Below are positions 1 through 7,962 of a stretch of DNA of 64,000 bases, in pieces. The first letter of the stretch is position 1, and the number at the start of each line of letters is the position of its first letter. The stretch spans positions 1 through 64,000 of the forward strand of contig JAEXUD010000066.1 of NCBI GenBank assembly GCA_023453025.1. Reading direction: 5' to 3'. This DNA comes from Bacillota bacterium. GTDB taxonomy: Bacteria; Bacillota; Clostridia; Tissierellales; Sedimentibacteraceae. A model generated the notes under the pieces. It was not told the DNA's origin. It was given only the letters and a program-made list of their open reading frames with translations, and did no database searches. The translations under genes and the position numbers were made by a program.

Positions 1-126
1 ATATCCACCTTCACCTTTTAAGTATGCATCAACAACCTTTTTCTTAAATTCATAGCCATATTTTGCCATAAAAAGACCGACCTCCCAATCGTTAGATTTT
101 TGGTCTAACTTTTGGGGGTCGGTTCA
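1..126 (-). mobile_element. End of an IS3-family (IS150-like) insertion sequence with 5' end of its orfA
   Basis: The minus strand from 69 down to the window edge encodes an open 23-residue N-terminus beginning MAKYGYEFKKKVVDAYLKGE, the typical helix-turn-helix start of IS3/IS150 transposase OrfA. A GGGAGG ribosome binding site lies 11 bases upstream of the ATG. Outside the gene the sequence TGAACCGACCCCC followed by AAAAGTTAGACC (reading leftward from 126) is the usual tip of IS150-group elements, and positions 75-87 repeat part of the tip in inverted form. The rest of the element lies outside the window, so completeness cannot be judged. Confidence 0.75.
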
Positions 127-218
127 AAGTACTGATTTCGTATTTTATGGCTCTTTTCATAATTGTTATTGATTAAATAATGGCCTAATTGTTGTAATCA
201 AGCCATTTTCATGTACAA

Positions 219-1373
219 TTACATATTCTGTCTCTTAAATCGCCAATAAATAAGCAAAAATCCTGCAGAACACAAAAGCGAACCTGCAATCATTGCAAAT
301 GATATATTTATATCTGCCAATCTTCCATAAATCAAGTTAGTTCCGATTCCTACACAGTTAATAATTACCGAATTTATACTTAGCTCAGTAGCCCGGTTTT
401 GTGAAATTACCTGTGTGTTTTGCAATTCCATTTGCAACGGCTGAAATAAACTGAAGCTTATGCGGAGTATTGCAATTGATGCAACAGAAAGCCAGGCATT
501 AACTGTCACTCCAAGGATAATACAAGCTATGACAGACGATCCGTACAAAATGGTTATAAACCGCATCTTACCAAGTCTTCGTGTCAGGCCTGCAGAAAAA
601 ACACCCAATAAACCGACAAGTGTAATTCCTATATAGATATACCCTATTGCGGCATCATATAATCCACATTTTTTATATTGGAGCTGGTTTAGAAACACTG
701 TAATTGTCTGGTGAGTTTCGTTTAATAAAGCAATGCCGACCAAAAGCAAAATAAGGTGTTTGTCTTTCAATATTCGCTTCAGCAGTTCGAAAAATTCCTC
801 AGCTGCTTCTTTTGCCCTTTCATTGTGATTGTTTTTAACCTCAACCAGCAAAAAAGCAATAATCGCAGCAATTCCATAGCTGCATACAGTCAAAAAACCT
901 GCAAGTCTATAGTTATCTCTGATAACCATGGAATAAATTGCAGACGCAAAAAGCAGACCGGCGGTCAGTAAGTTATTGTATATCCCAAATACCTCTTGCG
1001 ATTTGCCTTTATCACAAGATAAATACAGTATGCTGTATTCCATACCTGACAGCCCCGAAATTACTATACTCAGCATGATTCTTTCGGCTAAAAACCCTCC
1101 AAAACTCACTGCCTTCCAAAACACAATCTTGGAAAGAAAATATAACACACAGCAAAAAATAATAGATTTTCTATACCCTAATCTGTCGGCAGCAATACCC
1201 CATGGAAGCTCAAGCAATAGGCAAAGAGCAAGTGATATGCTCTCTATAACAGTAATTTGAAAAATAGTTATGCCGACTGATTGACGGTATAAAGTAGCAA
1301 TTGGCCCATAGAATACCATGCCCTGTAATAGAGCAATGGCATACATGAGCCAAACATTTCTTTTTGGCTTCAT
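219..1373 (-). CDS. MFS transporter, probable drug or small-molecule exporter
   Basis: A 384-residue, strongly hydrophobic protein with about 12 predicted membrane segments. The MFS motif A (G59 to R69, reading GIAADRLGYRK) sits between segments 2 and 3, and a hydrophilic central loop near residues 178-205 separates the two six-helix halves. The length is typical of the superfamily. The family moves small solutes by proton antiport; export of a toxic compound is inferred from the drug-resistance neighbourhood and from a long structured leader with a tiny leader peptide (see 1455-1605). The start is the ATG preceded by GAAAGGAC. Substrate unknown. Confidence 0.85.
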   Translation of the reverse strand: MKPKRNVWLMYAIALLQGMVFYGPIATLYRQSVGITIFQITVIESISLALCLLLELPWGIAADRLGYRKSIIFCCVLYFLSKIVFWKAVSFGGFLAERIMLSIVISGLSGMEYSILYLSCDKGKSQEVFGIYNNLLTAGLLFASAIYSMVIRDNYRLAGFLTVCSYGIAAIIAFLLVEVKNNHNERAKEAAEEFFELLKRILKDKHLILLLVGIALLNETHQTITVFLNQLQYKKCGLYDAAIGYIYIGITLVGLLGVFSAGLTRRLGKMRFITILYGSSVIACIILGVTVNAWLSVASIAILRISFSLFQPLQMELQNTQVISQNRATELSINSVIINCVGIGTNLIYGRLADINISFAMIAGSLLCSAGFLLIYWRFKRQNM

Positions 1374-1413
1374 AAAAGTAAGTCCTTTCAGCTAAATTTA
1401 AGTACGCAAAACA

Positions 1414-1432
1414 GTACTGTTATAAACAGTAC
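1414..1432 (-). promoter_or_regulatory. Perfect stem-loop between leader peptide and MFS start
   Basis: GTACTGTT pairs with AACAGTAC around a three-base loop. It lies between the leader peptide and the MFS ribosome binding site, where a translational attenuator hairpin would be expected. It has no U-tract, so it is not a terminator. Confidence 0.4.
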
Positions 1433-1454
1433 AAGGATGATGTTTTAATCACAC

Positions 1455-1475
1455 TTAAATCGGACAATTCTTCAT
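1455..1475 (-). CDS. Six-residue leader peptide MKNCPI upstream of the MFS gene
   Basis: ATG AAG AAT TGT CCG ATT TAA is preceded by GAGAGG at a six-base spacing, a good ribosome binding site. It lies in the leader of the MFS gene, about 80 bases before the MFS start. A perfect 8-bp stem (1414-1432) sits between it and the MFS ribosome binding site. Short translated leaders of this kind are known to control antibiotic-resistance genes by ribosome stalling; that role here is inference. Confidence 0.4.
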   Translation of the reverse strand: MKNCPI

Positions 1476-1502
1476 GAATACCTCTCATTATATATCAAAT
1501 AA

Positions 1503-1605
1503 TTATTGCGCCCATTTCTATAATGGGGATAGCTTTTCAGCTTAAGATAAGACAGAGTCGCCACCTTAAGCTCCGGTGTTCAGCTTTAGCCGAACAGATT
1601 TAATT
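1503..1605 (-). ncRNA. Structured 5' leader of the MFS gene (possible attenuator or riboswitch)
   Basis: Read on the minus strand, the leader begins just after a candidate promoter and contains three stems in a row. The first is TGTTCGGCT/AGCTGAACA with one mismatch. The second is a perfect 8-bp helix AGCTTAAG/CTTAAGCT (1565-1572 with 1539-1546) enclosing 18 bases. The third is CCCAT/ATGGG near 1511-1527. I do not recognise it as a named riboswitch class. The compact array of stems in an untranslated leader suggests a regulatory RNA. Confidence 0.4.
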
Positions 1606-1611
1606 GATTTT

Positions 1612-1639
1612 ATTATATCATTTTCTCATTCAAAAGCAA
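1612..1639 (-). promoter_or_regulatory. Sigma-70 type promoter for the MFS leader
   Basis: On the minus strand TTGCTT is followed, after 16 bases, by a perfect TATAAT. Transcription from here would start close to 1605 and give a leader of about 230 bases before the MFS gene. Confidence 0.5.
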
Positions 1640-1687
1640 GTGTTGTCATATATATTTAAACTTCCACATTGTTCTGAAAGCCTTATA

Positions 1688-4048
1688 TTATTCCAATATC
1701 TGCACCCTTCCACGTCCACCGTCAACCAGTACCTTATCTCCCGTCTTCAGCCTTGCAGTTGCATTTGTACATCCGACGACAGCAGGTATACCAAGTTCTC
1801 TTGCAACTATTGCCGCATGAGATAAGGGAGCTCCTATATCTGTGATAATCGCTGCGGCTTTAGGGAAAATAGGTGTCCATCCTATATTGGTAGTAACCGC
1901 AACCAGTATTTCACCAGGCAGAAGCTTTTCTCCCTCTTCCGGGCTTGTCAAAATGCGGACAGTTCCTTCTATTCTGCCTGCTGCTCCGGCACAGCCGCTG
2001 AGAGTCCGCGAGTCGGGTAATTCTTCCGGCGGCATTGCAGCGTCATAGTAGTCAAGCCTTCTGTCCGGATTTTCAGCCCATTCGGACGGATTGAAGCGGC
2101 CTCTGATAATTGACGGAAAAGGAGGCATTGCTTTATATCTCTCATAGTTTTCTTTCCTTGCCGGAATATTTTTTAACTCAGGAGTAATTCCTGAAAGCAG
2201 CCTTTCTATCTCTTCTATATAAAGAAAAAATATATCTTCACCCATCCCCGTAAGCTCACCTGACTTTAAAGCGAAAGCGCGAATTATTCTGAACACCCTG
2301 ACAAATTCAGAGCGTCCCTGTTCTCTGGTTTGAGCAGCGGCTGCCGTCTTTTCAATTTGCCTATCCAGCCACTTGACTTTATTGGGAAATTTCTCTGCAA
2401 ACCGTTCTCTGGCTGCCTCATATTTTGTATGCTGCTTATTTAAAAGTTCCTCAACATCAATATTCGACTTTTTAAATTCTTCTATCTGCTTTTCGAGCCA
2501 TCCCGTGTCTTCCATGACATCCGGTATTGATAACTCATACTCATGAGGTCCTCTGTGACCGTACTGCACCAGATATTCCTCATGTCTCATTTTACCATTG
2601 ATGACATTGGAAATGCCTATAACCGGCCCGAGGCTTGCCAGTCCTGAACCTCTCCTGAGATTTGAAAGCAGTGTGTTGGTATCTTCAGTTCCGACTAAAT
2701 CTGTAAGTTTCTTGTCCAGCGAAGTAATTTTCACAATTTTAATTGCAGCTACAGCAACTATATTCAATGCTTCCTCAAAATACGGACGCAGTTCGCTCTT
2801 CCATAGGTCCAGAAGCTCTTTCTTACCCTCTGCATTATTAATTCGTTCCCTCATGTTTATACACCAATCAGGTGTATCTTTCAGGAATTCAGAGTAGTTT
2901 CTTTTAGCTTTTATTGACTGTTTTGCTATACGAATAACTATCGGAAGCATTACCTTAAGCACCCCTATACGGGAAAAGGGATAAAGCGGCATCTGCATTC
3001 CTTCAGGCAGCTCTCCGTATAAATCCCCGAGAAGCATAAGTGCACTTCTGTCATTCTTGCCGGTTACGGCAGCTATAGCAGATACTCTCTTACTGATGTT
3101 CATATACGGTCTTCCGCAAATATTGCCGGAAAACACATAATATCCTGGGATGAAATTTATAGCATCATCCAGCAGTCTTGCTATGCTCCATGAAAAAGGA
3201 GGGTAGACATCGGGTATTGCTTCTGCAACATTGGTGTTAGTCCAAAGCTCATCCCCCATAAGCGAATAATTGATTTCATAAATGTCCGGATTGCCTGCCG
3301 ACAATGTTGTTATCGGTCTTGATTGCAGAAGGTATATATTTCCTCCTTCTGCCGCCCACTCAATATCCTGAGGTTTTCCCAACTCCTTTTCAAGCTTAGA
3401 GGCATATTGATAAAGTCTTGCGGCATATTTTTTGAGCTCATCAGGACCTTCATATTTACCTTTTGGTCTTATTAATTTGAAATCACAGGCATTGACGTCT
3501 CCTGATACCAGCTGCTCTCCTAATCCGTGGACATAATTTCCTATCATACTTTTATAACTGCCTGTTATCGGGTCAGCTGTAAACAGCACACCTGATATTT
3601 CGGACTGTACCATCAGCTGGACTACTACAGCGATATGATGGTTCTGCTCCATACCCTGAACAGAACTGTATGACTTTACTCTCTCTGATTCTCTTGATTT
3701 GTAAACCACATATATGGCTTCCAGTATCGCACCATCTGTTTCTACATTGAGAACTGTTTCAAACTCTCCTGCAAAAGAGGCTGAGGCTGAATCTTCACTT
3801 AAGGCAGAAGACCTTACTGCAAAAATTGCCCCTTTATTATTTTTTCTCAGTTTATTCAATAAATTTAATATTTCATTCCAAGATTCATTGTTTAATTTCC
3901 CATGTTGAAAAGCTGCAGGCAAAACAACAAAGCCTTCCGGTACAGGATAGCCTGCCTGATACATTCTTGCCAGTGTACCGCCTTTTCCCCCTGCAAGAGC
4001 TTGCTGTTCAAATGTTAATTCTTTAAAGCTTTTTACCGTATCATTCAT
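1688..4048 (-). CDS. PEP-utilising phosphotransferase, PEP synthase / rifampin phosphotransferase-like
   Basis: A 786-residue protein with the three-part layout of PEP synthase and antibiotic phosphotransferases. An N-terminal ATP-grasp-type domain has the AGGKGG loop at residues 19-24, RSSALSEDS near 80 and QDIEWA near 225. A divergent middle domain follows. The C-terminal swivelling phosphohistidine domain reads PLSHAAIVARELGIPAVVG, with the phospho-accepting His near 744. ATP phosphorylates this His, which then passes phosphate to water/pyruvate or to a drug. The variable middle part, the TetR gene 76 bases upstream in the same direction, and a second family member at 28.8-31.4 kb favour a drug-modifying role. 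A metabolic PEP synthase cannot be excluded. Confidence 0.75.
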   Translation of the reverse strand: MNDTVKSFKELTFEQQALAGGKGGTLARMYQAGYPVPEGFVVLPAAFQHGKLNNESWNEILNLLNKLRKNNKGAIFAVRSSALSEDSASASFAGEFETVLNVETDGAILEAIYVVYKSRESERVKSYSSVQGMEQNHHIAVVVQLMVQSEISGVLFTADPITGSYKSMIGNYVHGLGEQLVSGDVNACDFKLIRPKGKYEGPDELKKYAARLYQYASKLEKELGKPQDIEWAAEGGNIYLLQSRPITTLSAGNPDIYEINYSLMGDELWTNTNVAEAIPDVYPPFSWSIARLLDDAINFIPGYYVFSGNICGRPYMNISKRVSAIAAVTGKNDRSALMLLGDLYGELPEGMQMPLYPFSRIGVLKVMLPIVIRIAKQSIKAKRNYSEFLKDTPDWCINMRERINNAEGKKELLDLWKSELRPYFEEALNIVAVAAIKIVKITSLDKKLTDLVGTEDTNTLLSNLRRGSGLASLGPVIGISNVINGKMRHEEYLVQYGHRGPHEYELSIPDVMEDTGWLEKQIEEFKKSNIDVEELLNKQHTKYEAARERFAEKFPNKVKWLDRQIEKTAAAAQTREQGRSEFVRVFRIIRAFALKSGELTGMGEDIFFLYIEEIERLLSGITPELKNIPARKENYERYKAMPPFPSIIRGRFNPSEWAENPDRRLDYYDAAMPPEELPDSRTLSGCAGAAGRIEGTVRILTSPEEGEKLLPGEILVAVTTNIGWTPIFPKAAAIITDIGAPLSHAAIVARELGIPAVVGCTNATARLKTGDKVLVDGGRGRVQILE

Positions 4049-4124
4049 ATTGCTGCTCCTTCTTTATCTGAATAAAATCTAAATACCATCGATAATGAAA
4101 AATTTCATTTTTTGTTTCTAAACA

Positions 4125-4751
4125 TCAATCATATATTTTAATTTCCTCATTCTCTATTCCTAATGTCCTGGTCATAACTGCTTCCAAAGAAGCTTTATAC
4201 TTTAAAGCTTTATTTTTATCCTGAACATATTCACCATAGAATATACTTTGCGGAACCGAGGTCACTGCTCTTAGCAAAATATCTGCCGTTTCACGGGGAA
4301 ATTCAACTTTGAAAATTCCTTCTTCCACGCCCTGTTCGATTATTTTTGCAAATGGTTCAACATACTTCTGAGTTATCGTCAGAGTGAATTTATAGAAAGT
4401 AAAATCAGACTCCATAAGCATATTCATATATTTAAGTAATTCCATTTTTGACTTTTGTGAAGCTTTCTTTTTTTCCATAAATCGCTTCAGTTTCTCCAAA
4501 GCATTAAGTTTTTTGTCTTCAATTATAGGTTCAAGCTCATTCAACAGTCTTTCTGCAAAATTGCTTATACTTTCTGCCAGCACTTCCTCCTTTGACTTGA
4601 AGTAATGATAAAACCCTCCCTTTGAGAGCCCTGAAGCGTTTAGGATGTCATCGACACTTGTTTCTTCATATCCATTTTCTAAAAACAACTTTTCTGCTAT
4701 TCCCACAAGCTCATTCTTCTTTGCATTGTGGTTTTTTGCCGTTTTAGCCAT
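4125..4751 (-). CDS. TetR/AcrR family transcriptional repressor
   Basis: A protein of about 208 residues starting MAKTAKNH. The N-terminal helix-turn-helix includes TSVDDILNASGLSKGGFYHYF followed by the usual KSKEEVL. The C-terminal ligand-binding half is variable. The start at 4751 is chosen because GGAGG lies seven bases upstream; a longer in-frame ATG at 4772 has no such site and would run into the putative operator. It is the first gene of a two-gene unit with the PEP-utilising enzyme, so it probably represses itself and that enzyme. Confidence 0.85.
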   Translation of the reverse strand: MAKTAKNHNAKKNELVGIAEKLFLENGYEETSVDDILNASGLSKGGFYHYFKSKEEVLAESISNFAERLLNELEPIIEDKKLNALEKLKRFMEKKKASQKSKMELLKYMNMLMESDFTFYKFTLTITQKYVEPFAKIIEQGVEEGIFKVEFPRETADILLRAVTSVPQSIFYGEYVQDKNKALKYKASLEAVMTRTLGIENEEIKIYD

Positions 4752-4772
4752 ATCAGCACCTCCATAAAACAT

Positions 4773-4784
4773 ACCAACGTCGGT
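4773..4784. promoter_or_regulatory. Candidate TetR operator
   Basis: ACCAACGTCGGT is a palindrome at 10 of 12 positions just upstream of the tetR start, in the AT-rich promoter region. Short GC-rich palindromes in this place are usual TetR binding sites. Binding is inferred. Confidence 0.4.
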
Positions 4785-4880
4785 TTATTTATGGTTAGTA
4801 TATATTAATATCTGATTTTTGTCAAGTTTTATCCGTCATCATAGGTTATTGTCATTTATAAGAATTTGTAAGGAATACAA

Positions 4881-4912
4881 AAAGGGTTGAAAAATATTTT
4901 TTCAGCCCTTTT
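4881..4912. terminator. Bidirectional rho-independent terminator
   Basis: AAAGGGTTGAAAAA pairs with TTTTTCAGCCCTTT (one G-U type mismatch) around TAT, flanked by A-rich and T-rich runs on either side. It lies between the divergently regulated tetR promoter region and the acetyltransferase gene. Confidence 0.6.
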
Positions 4913-5035
4913 TACCTTATTTTGTATTTTATAAATCACTAGAAAAGTGGTTGATATGCCTTACTTGCCTCTTGAATCAATAATTGAGTTGTCCCACATC
5001 TATCATGGGCATTTCTTATTATTTGAATCACGAAT

Positions 5036-5584
5036 TTAAAGCGATTTCGATTTCCATTCATCTTCTAATATTGCGTAAATGCAGTCATCATACCATCTAT
5101 CATACATACGAAAGCTTTTAATAAAATGCCCTTCTTTTCTAAACCCAATTCTTTCCAGAAGCTTTATTGATTTTGTGTTGTCAGGATCAACAGATGCTGT
5201 TATTCTATGTTTCTTCAACTCAGAAAAGGCATAATCTATCACAGCCCTTACCGCTTCTGCGGCATACCCGCTGCCTTGATATTCCGGAGAAAGTGTATAA
5301 CCTATTTCAATCTGATAGTCATCAATAAAGTGAATTCCGATATCCCCTATCATTTGCCCTTCTTTTAAGCAAACAGCCAATTGAAGCCATGAATTTTCTG
5401 TATTCAGGCACATCGCAATATTCTTATTTATAAATTCTTCAATTTCGCTGATGGTTTTTGGTCTTAGTGATTGATATTGATATATTTCGGGCATGGAACG
5501 ATATTTATAGAAAACTTCTTTATCCTTCATATCAAGTGTTCTGATTATCAATCTCTCTGTTCTTATATTTTCAAATTTTTCCAT
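5036..5584 (-). CDS. GNAT family N-acetyltransferase, RimJ/RimL type
   Basis: A 182-residue protein opening with ENIRTERLIIRTL, the characteristic start of RimJ/RimL-type acetyltransferases. The acetyl-CoA pyrophosphate loop QGSGYA is at residues 103-108 within LSPEYQGSGYAAEAV, and the C-terminal N-S-x-x-L-L-E-R-I-G-F motif is present. The family moves an acetyl group from acetyl-CoA to an amine of a protein N-terminus, antibiotic or metabolite. The substrate cannot be told. It is 26 bases downstream of the SemiSWEET gene and probably cotranscribed with it. Confidence 0.85.
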   Translation of the reverse strand: MEKFENIRTERLIIRTLDMKDKEVFYKYRSMPEIYQYQSLRPKTISEIEEFINKNIAMCLNTENSWLQLAVCLKEGQMIGDIGIHFIDDYQIEIGYTLSPEYQGSGYAAEAVRAVIDYAFSELKKHRITASVDPDNTKSIKLLERIGFRKEGHFIKSFRMYDRWYDDCIYAILEDEWKSKSL

Positions 5585-5610
5585 ATTACTCCCAGCTGCT
5601 CATCTGAGGG

Positions 5611-5895
5611 CTATCCCTTTCTTACTTTTTTATTTCCATATTTTAAAATCAAGATAATCATTATTCCTGAAGCAAATAATGAAAGCGTGTTTGTAATAAG
5701 GAACGCTCCTCCTGCACCATGGACCACGAGGTTTATCGCATATGTTTCCATCATGAAAATACCTGTAAACATCATTATATATGTTTTTAAATTTATATCT
5801 CTTGCAGATCTTGTTTTTATAATCTGAATAATTTGTGGAATTTGACCGAATGACAAAATCATTCCGCCTACGAGCTGTAAAATATCAAAAATCAT
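5611..5895 (-). CDS. SemiSWEET-like PQ-loop membrane protein
   Basis: A 94-residue protein with three hydrophobic segments and a PQ motif (GQIPQIIQIIKTRSARDIN) at the end of helix 1, which matches the three-helix SemiSWEET/PQ-loop repeat. Known SemiSWEETs form dimers that pass sugars across the membrane; many PQ-loop proteins have other or unknown substrates. It is the first gene of a short unit with the acetyltransferase. Substrate unknown. Confidence 0.75.
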   Translation of the reverse strand: MIFDILQLVGGMILSFGQIPQIIQIIKTRSARDINLKTYIMMFTGIFMMETYAINLVVHGAGGAFLITNTLSLFASGIMIILILKYGNKKVRKG

Positions 5896-6002
5896 TGAAT
5901 TACTCCCCCTTTAATTAAGTGGCCTTATAATTACTAATATGATGCAGTGATTTGCTGACTTAATTCAAATCTTTTATATATTATACCACTTTAATCTAAA
6001 AT

Positions 6003-6024
6003 CTCAACAATTAACATGATATCT
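6003..6024. repeat. 22-bp direct repeat, distal copy (matches 3' end of the siderophore ATPase gene)
   Basis: This 22-base stretch starting CTCAACAATTAACATG is identical to 10373-10394. In the other copy it encodes the last six codons (RYHVNC) and stop of the FecE-type ATPase. Here it lies in non-coding DNA beyond the ABC exporter genes. Weak similarity continues for about ten bases beyond the exact match. Confidence 0.7.
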
Positions 6025-6108
6025 TTACTTAGACCTAATTTTATTTGTGTCATACATAAGGTATATTTCTGCATTCTATTTCATGTAGTATATGTTAAAA
6101 CCGATCTG

Positions 6109-7962
6109 CTATGCTGATTGTTCAAATTGGCTGTTATATAGTTCGGAATAAAATCCGGCTCTTTGGAGCAGCTCATTATGAGTGCCGCTTTCAATAATAT
6201 CTCCGTCTTTCATAACCATAATTAAATCCGCATTTTTAATTGTGGAAAGCCTGTGTGCAATTACAAAGGAAGTTCGTCCGTCAGTCAGTTTATCCATCGA
6301 GCGCTGAACAATTTGCTCAGTACGGGTATCAACGGAACTGGTTGCCTCGTCAAGTATCAAAAGAGGTGCATTCTGTATCATTGCACGAGCTATGGTAATT
6401 AACTGCTTTTGCCCTTCGGAAAGACTTGCCTTGGAATTCAGAACGGTATTATATCCCTCCGGCATGGTTCTTATGAAATGATGAAGCCCCACAGTCTTAC
6501 AGGCAGCAACAACTTGTTCTTGTGTAACACCCGTCTTACCATATACGATGTTGTCCCTGACAGTTCCTTCAAAGAGCCAGGTATCCTGCAGAACCATACC
6601 AAATTGTTCATGCACATTTTCTCTCGGGACCTGGCTGACAGGGATATTATCCAACAAAATTTCACCGCCGTCCAGCTCATAAAAGCGCATGAGTAAATTA
6701 ACTATTGTTGTCTTGCCCGCACCGGTAGGACCTACGATAGCAACCTTCTGCCCTGCTCTCACCTTGGCTGAAAAGTCATGAATAATAGTCTTGTCAGGAG
6801 TGTAACCAAATTTCACATGCCTGAATTCAACATCACCCTTTACATTATAGAGCAGCTTCTGCTTCTGGTCTTCATTAATCAGTTCTTCTTCATCAAGGAA
6901 CTCAAACACACGCTCACCCGCTGCAGCTGTTCTCTGCAGATTATTGAATGCCTGAGCCATCTGTGAAAGCGGCTGTGTAAATAAGCGGATATACATCATA
7001 AAAGCAACAATAACTCCAAAAGAAATGGTTCCATTCATTGCGAGAGCTGCACCTGCAACACAGACTGCAACATAACCGAGATTACCGACCAGACCCATAA
7101 GAGGCATCATAAGTCCTGATAAAAACTGAGATTTCCAAGCACTGTGATAGAGCTTGCTGTTAATCTCCTCGAAAGTTTTCTTTGCATCCTTGCTGCCGTT
7201 ATAGACCTTTACCACATTATGTCCGGTATAGATTTCTTCGATATGTCCGTTGATTCTGCCCAGCTCTCTCTGCTGCACCACAAAATGCTTCTGTGATTTA
7301 ACCATTATAAGCATCATCAGAATGAATCCGATTGCACTGGAGCCAACCGCGGTCAGCGCAAGTATCAAGCTGTTGTAAAACATCATAATCAACGAGCCAA
7401 GCAGCATGGTTACAGAGGTTACCAGGGTTCCTATACTTTGATTCAAGGTCTGCCCTATGGTATCCACATCATTAGTCACGCGGCTTAAGACATCACCGTG
7501 GCTGGTGCGGTCAAAATATTTCAGAGGCATGCGGTTGATCTTCCTGGAAATATCCGAGCGCATCCTCTTCGAAATTCTCTGTGTTACCGTCGCCATCATA
7601 AGACTACGCAACAGATTCAGCAACGTGGAGACTAAATAAAATAACACCAGCAACCACGCAATATCTGCCACAGCATCCATATCAATGCTATTCATTACCG
7701 GTACACCTTCTATCAAAGCCGGAAGGCCCTTACTGATTTCATTGGTCATGTCCTTGAGTTTATCCGGTCCGATAATCTGCAGAAATGTTCCTGCCACAGC
7801 TGCAACCAGTGCGATAATAATAGCAGGCAAATCGCTTTTGCAGTAATGGAGCAGCTTGCTCATTGTTTTCTTAAAGTTTTTTGGTTTTTCTACCGGTCGG
7901 GACATCCCGCGGCCGCCGCCCATAGGTCCCTGATTATTTTTTCTTGCATTATTTTCGCTCAT
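6109..7962 (-). CDS. Heterodimeric ABC exporter, subunit with the canonical ATP site
   Basis: A 617-residue half-transporter with a Gly/Arg-rich cytoplasmic start, six membrane helices (about residues 45-330) and a nucleotide-binding domain. Walker A is GPTGAGKTT (411-419), Walker B LLILDE (534-539) with catalytic Glu, and the switch His is at 570. The signature is LSEGQ (514-518), a departure from LSGGQ. Its partner gene overlaps by four bases. The combination is that of heterodimeric multidrug exporters such as BmrCD or TM287/288, where one site is degenerate. MarR at 9810-10247 lies upstream and probably represses the pair. Confidence 0.88.
   Translation of the reverse strand: MSENNARKNNQGPMGGGRGMSRPVEKPKNFKKTMSKLLHYCKSDLPAIIIALVAAVAGTFLQIIGPDKLKDMTNEISKGLPALIEGVPVMNSIDMDAVADIAWLLVLFYLVSTLLNLLRSLMMATVTQRISKRMRSDISRKINRMPLKYFDRTSHGDVLSRVTNDVDTIGQTLNQSIGTLVTSVTMLLGSLIMMFYNSLILALTAVGSSAIGFILMMLIMVKSQKHFVVQQRELGRINGHIEEIYTGHNVVKVYNGSKDAKKTFEEINSKLYHSAWKSQFLSGLMMPLMGLVGNLGYVAVCVAGAALAMNGTISFGVIVAFMMYIRLFTQPLSQMAQAFNNLQRTAAAGERVFEFLDEEELINEDQKQKLLYNVKGDVEFRHVKFGYTPDKTIIHDFSAKVRAGQKVAIVGPTGAGKTTIVNLLMRFYELDGGEILLDNIPVSQVPRENVHEQFGMVLQDTWLFEGTVRDNIVYGKTGVTQEQVVAACKTVGLHHFIRTMPEGYNTVLNSKASLSEGQKQLITIARAMIQNAPLLILDEATSSVDTRTEQIVQRSMDKLTDGRTSFVIAHRLSTIKNADLIMVMKDGDIIESGTHNELLQRAGFYSELYNSQFEQSA

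Noticed and set aside
756..1260. Plus-strand open frames inside the MFS gene
   Set aside because: They are antisense shadows of a hydrophobic coding region with no ribosome binding site or family resemblance.
1503..1605. Possible c-di-GMP, SAM or fluoride riboswitch
   Set aside because: None of the conserved loop sequences of these classes could be aligned; left as an unassigned structured leader.
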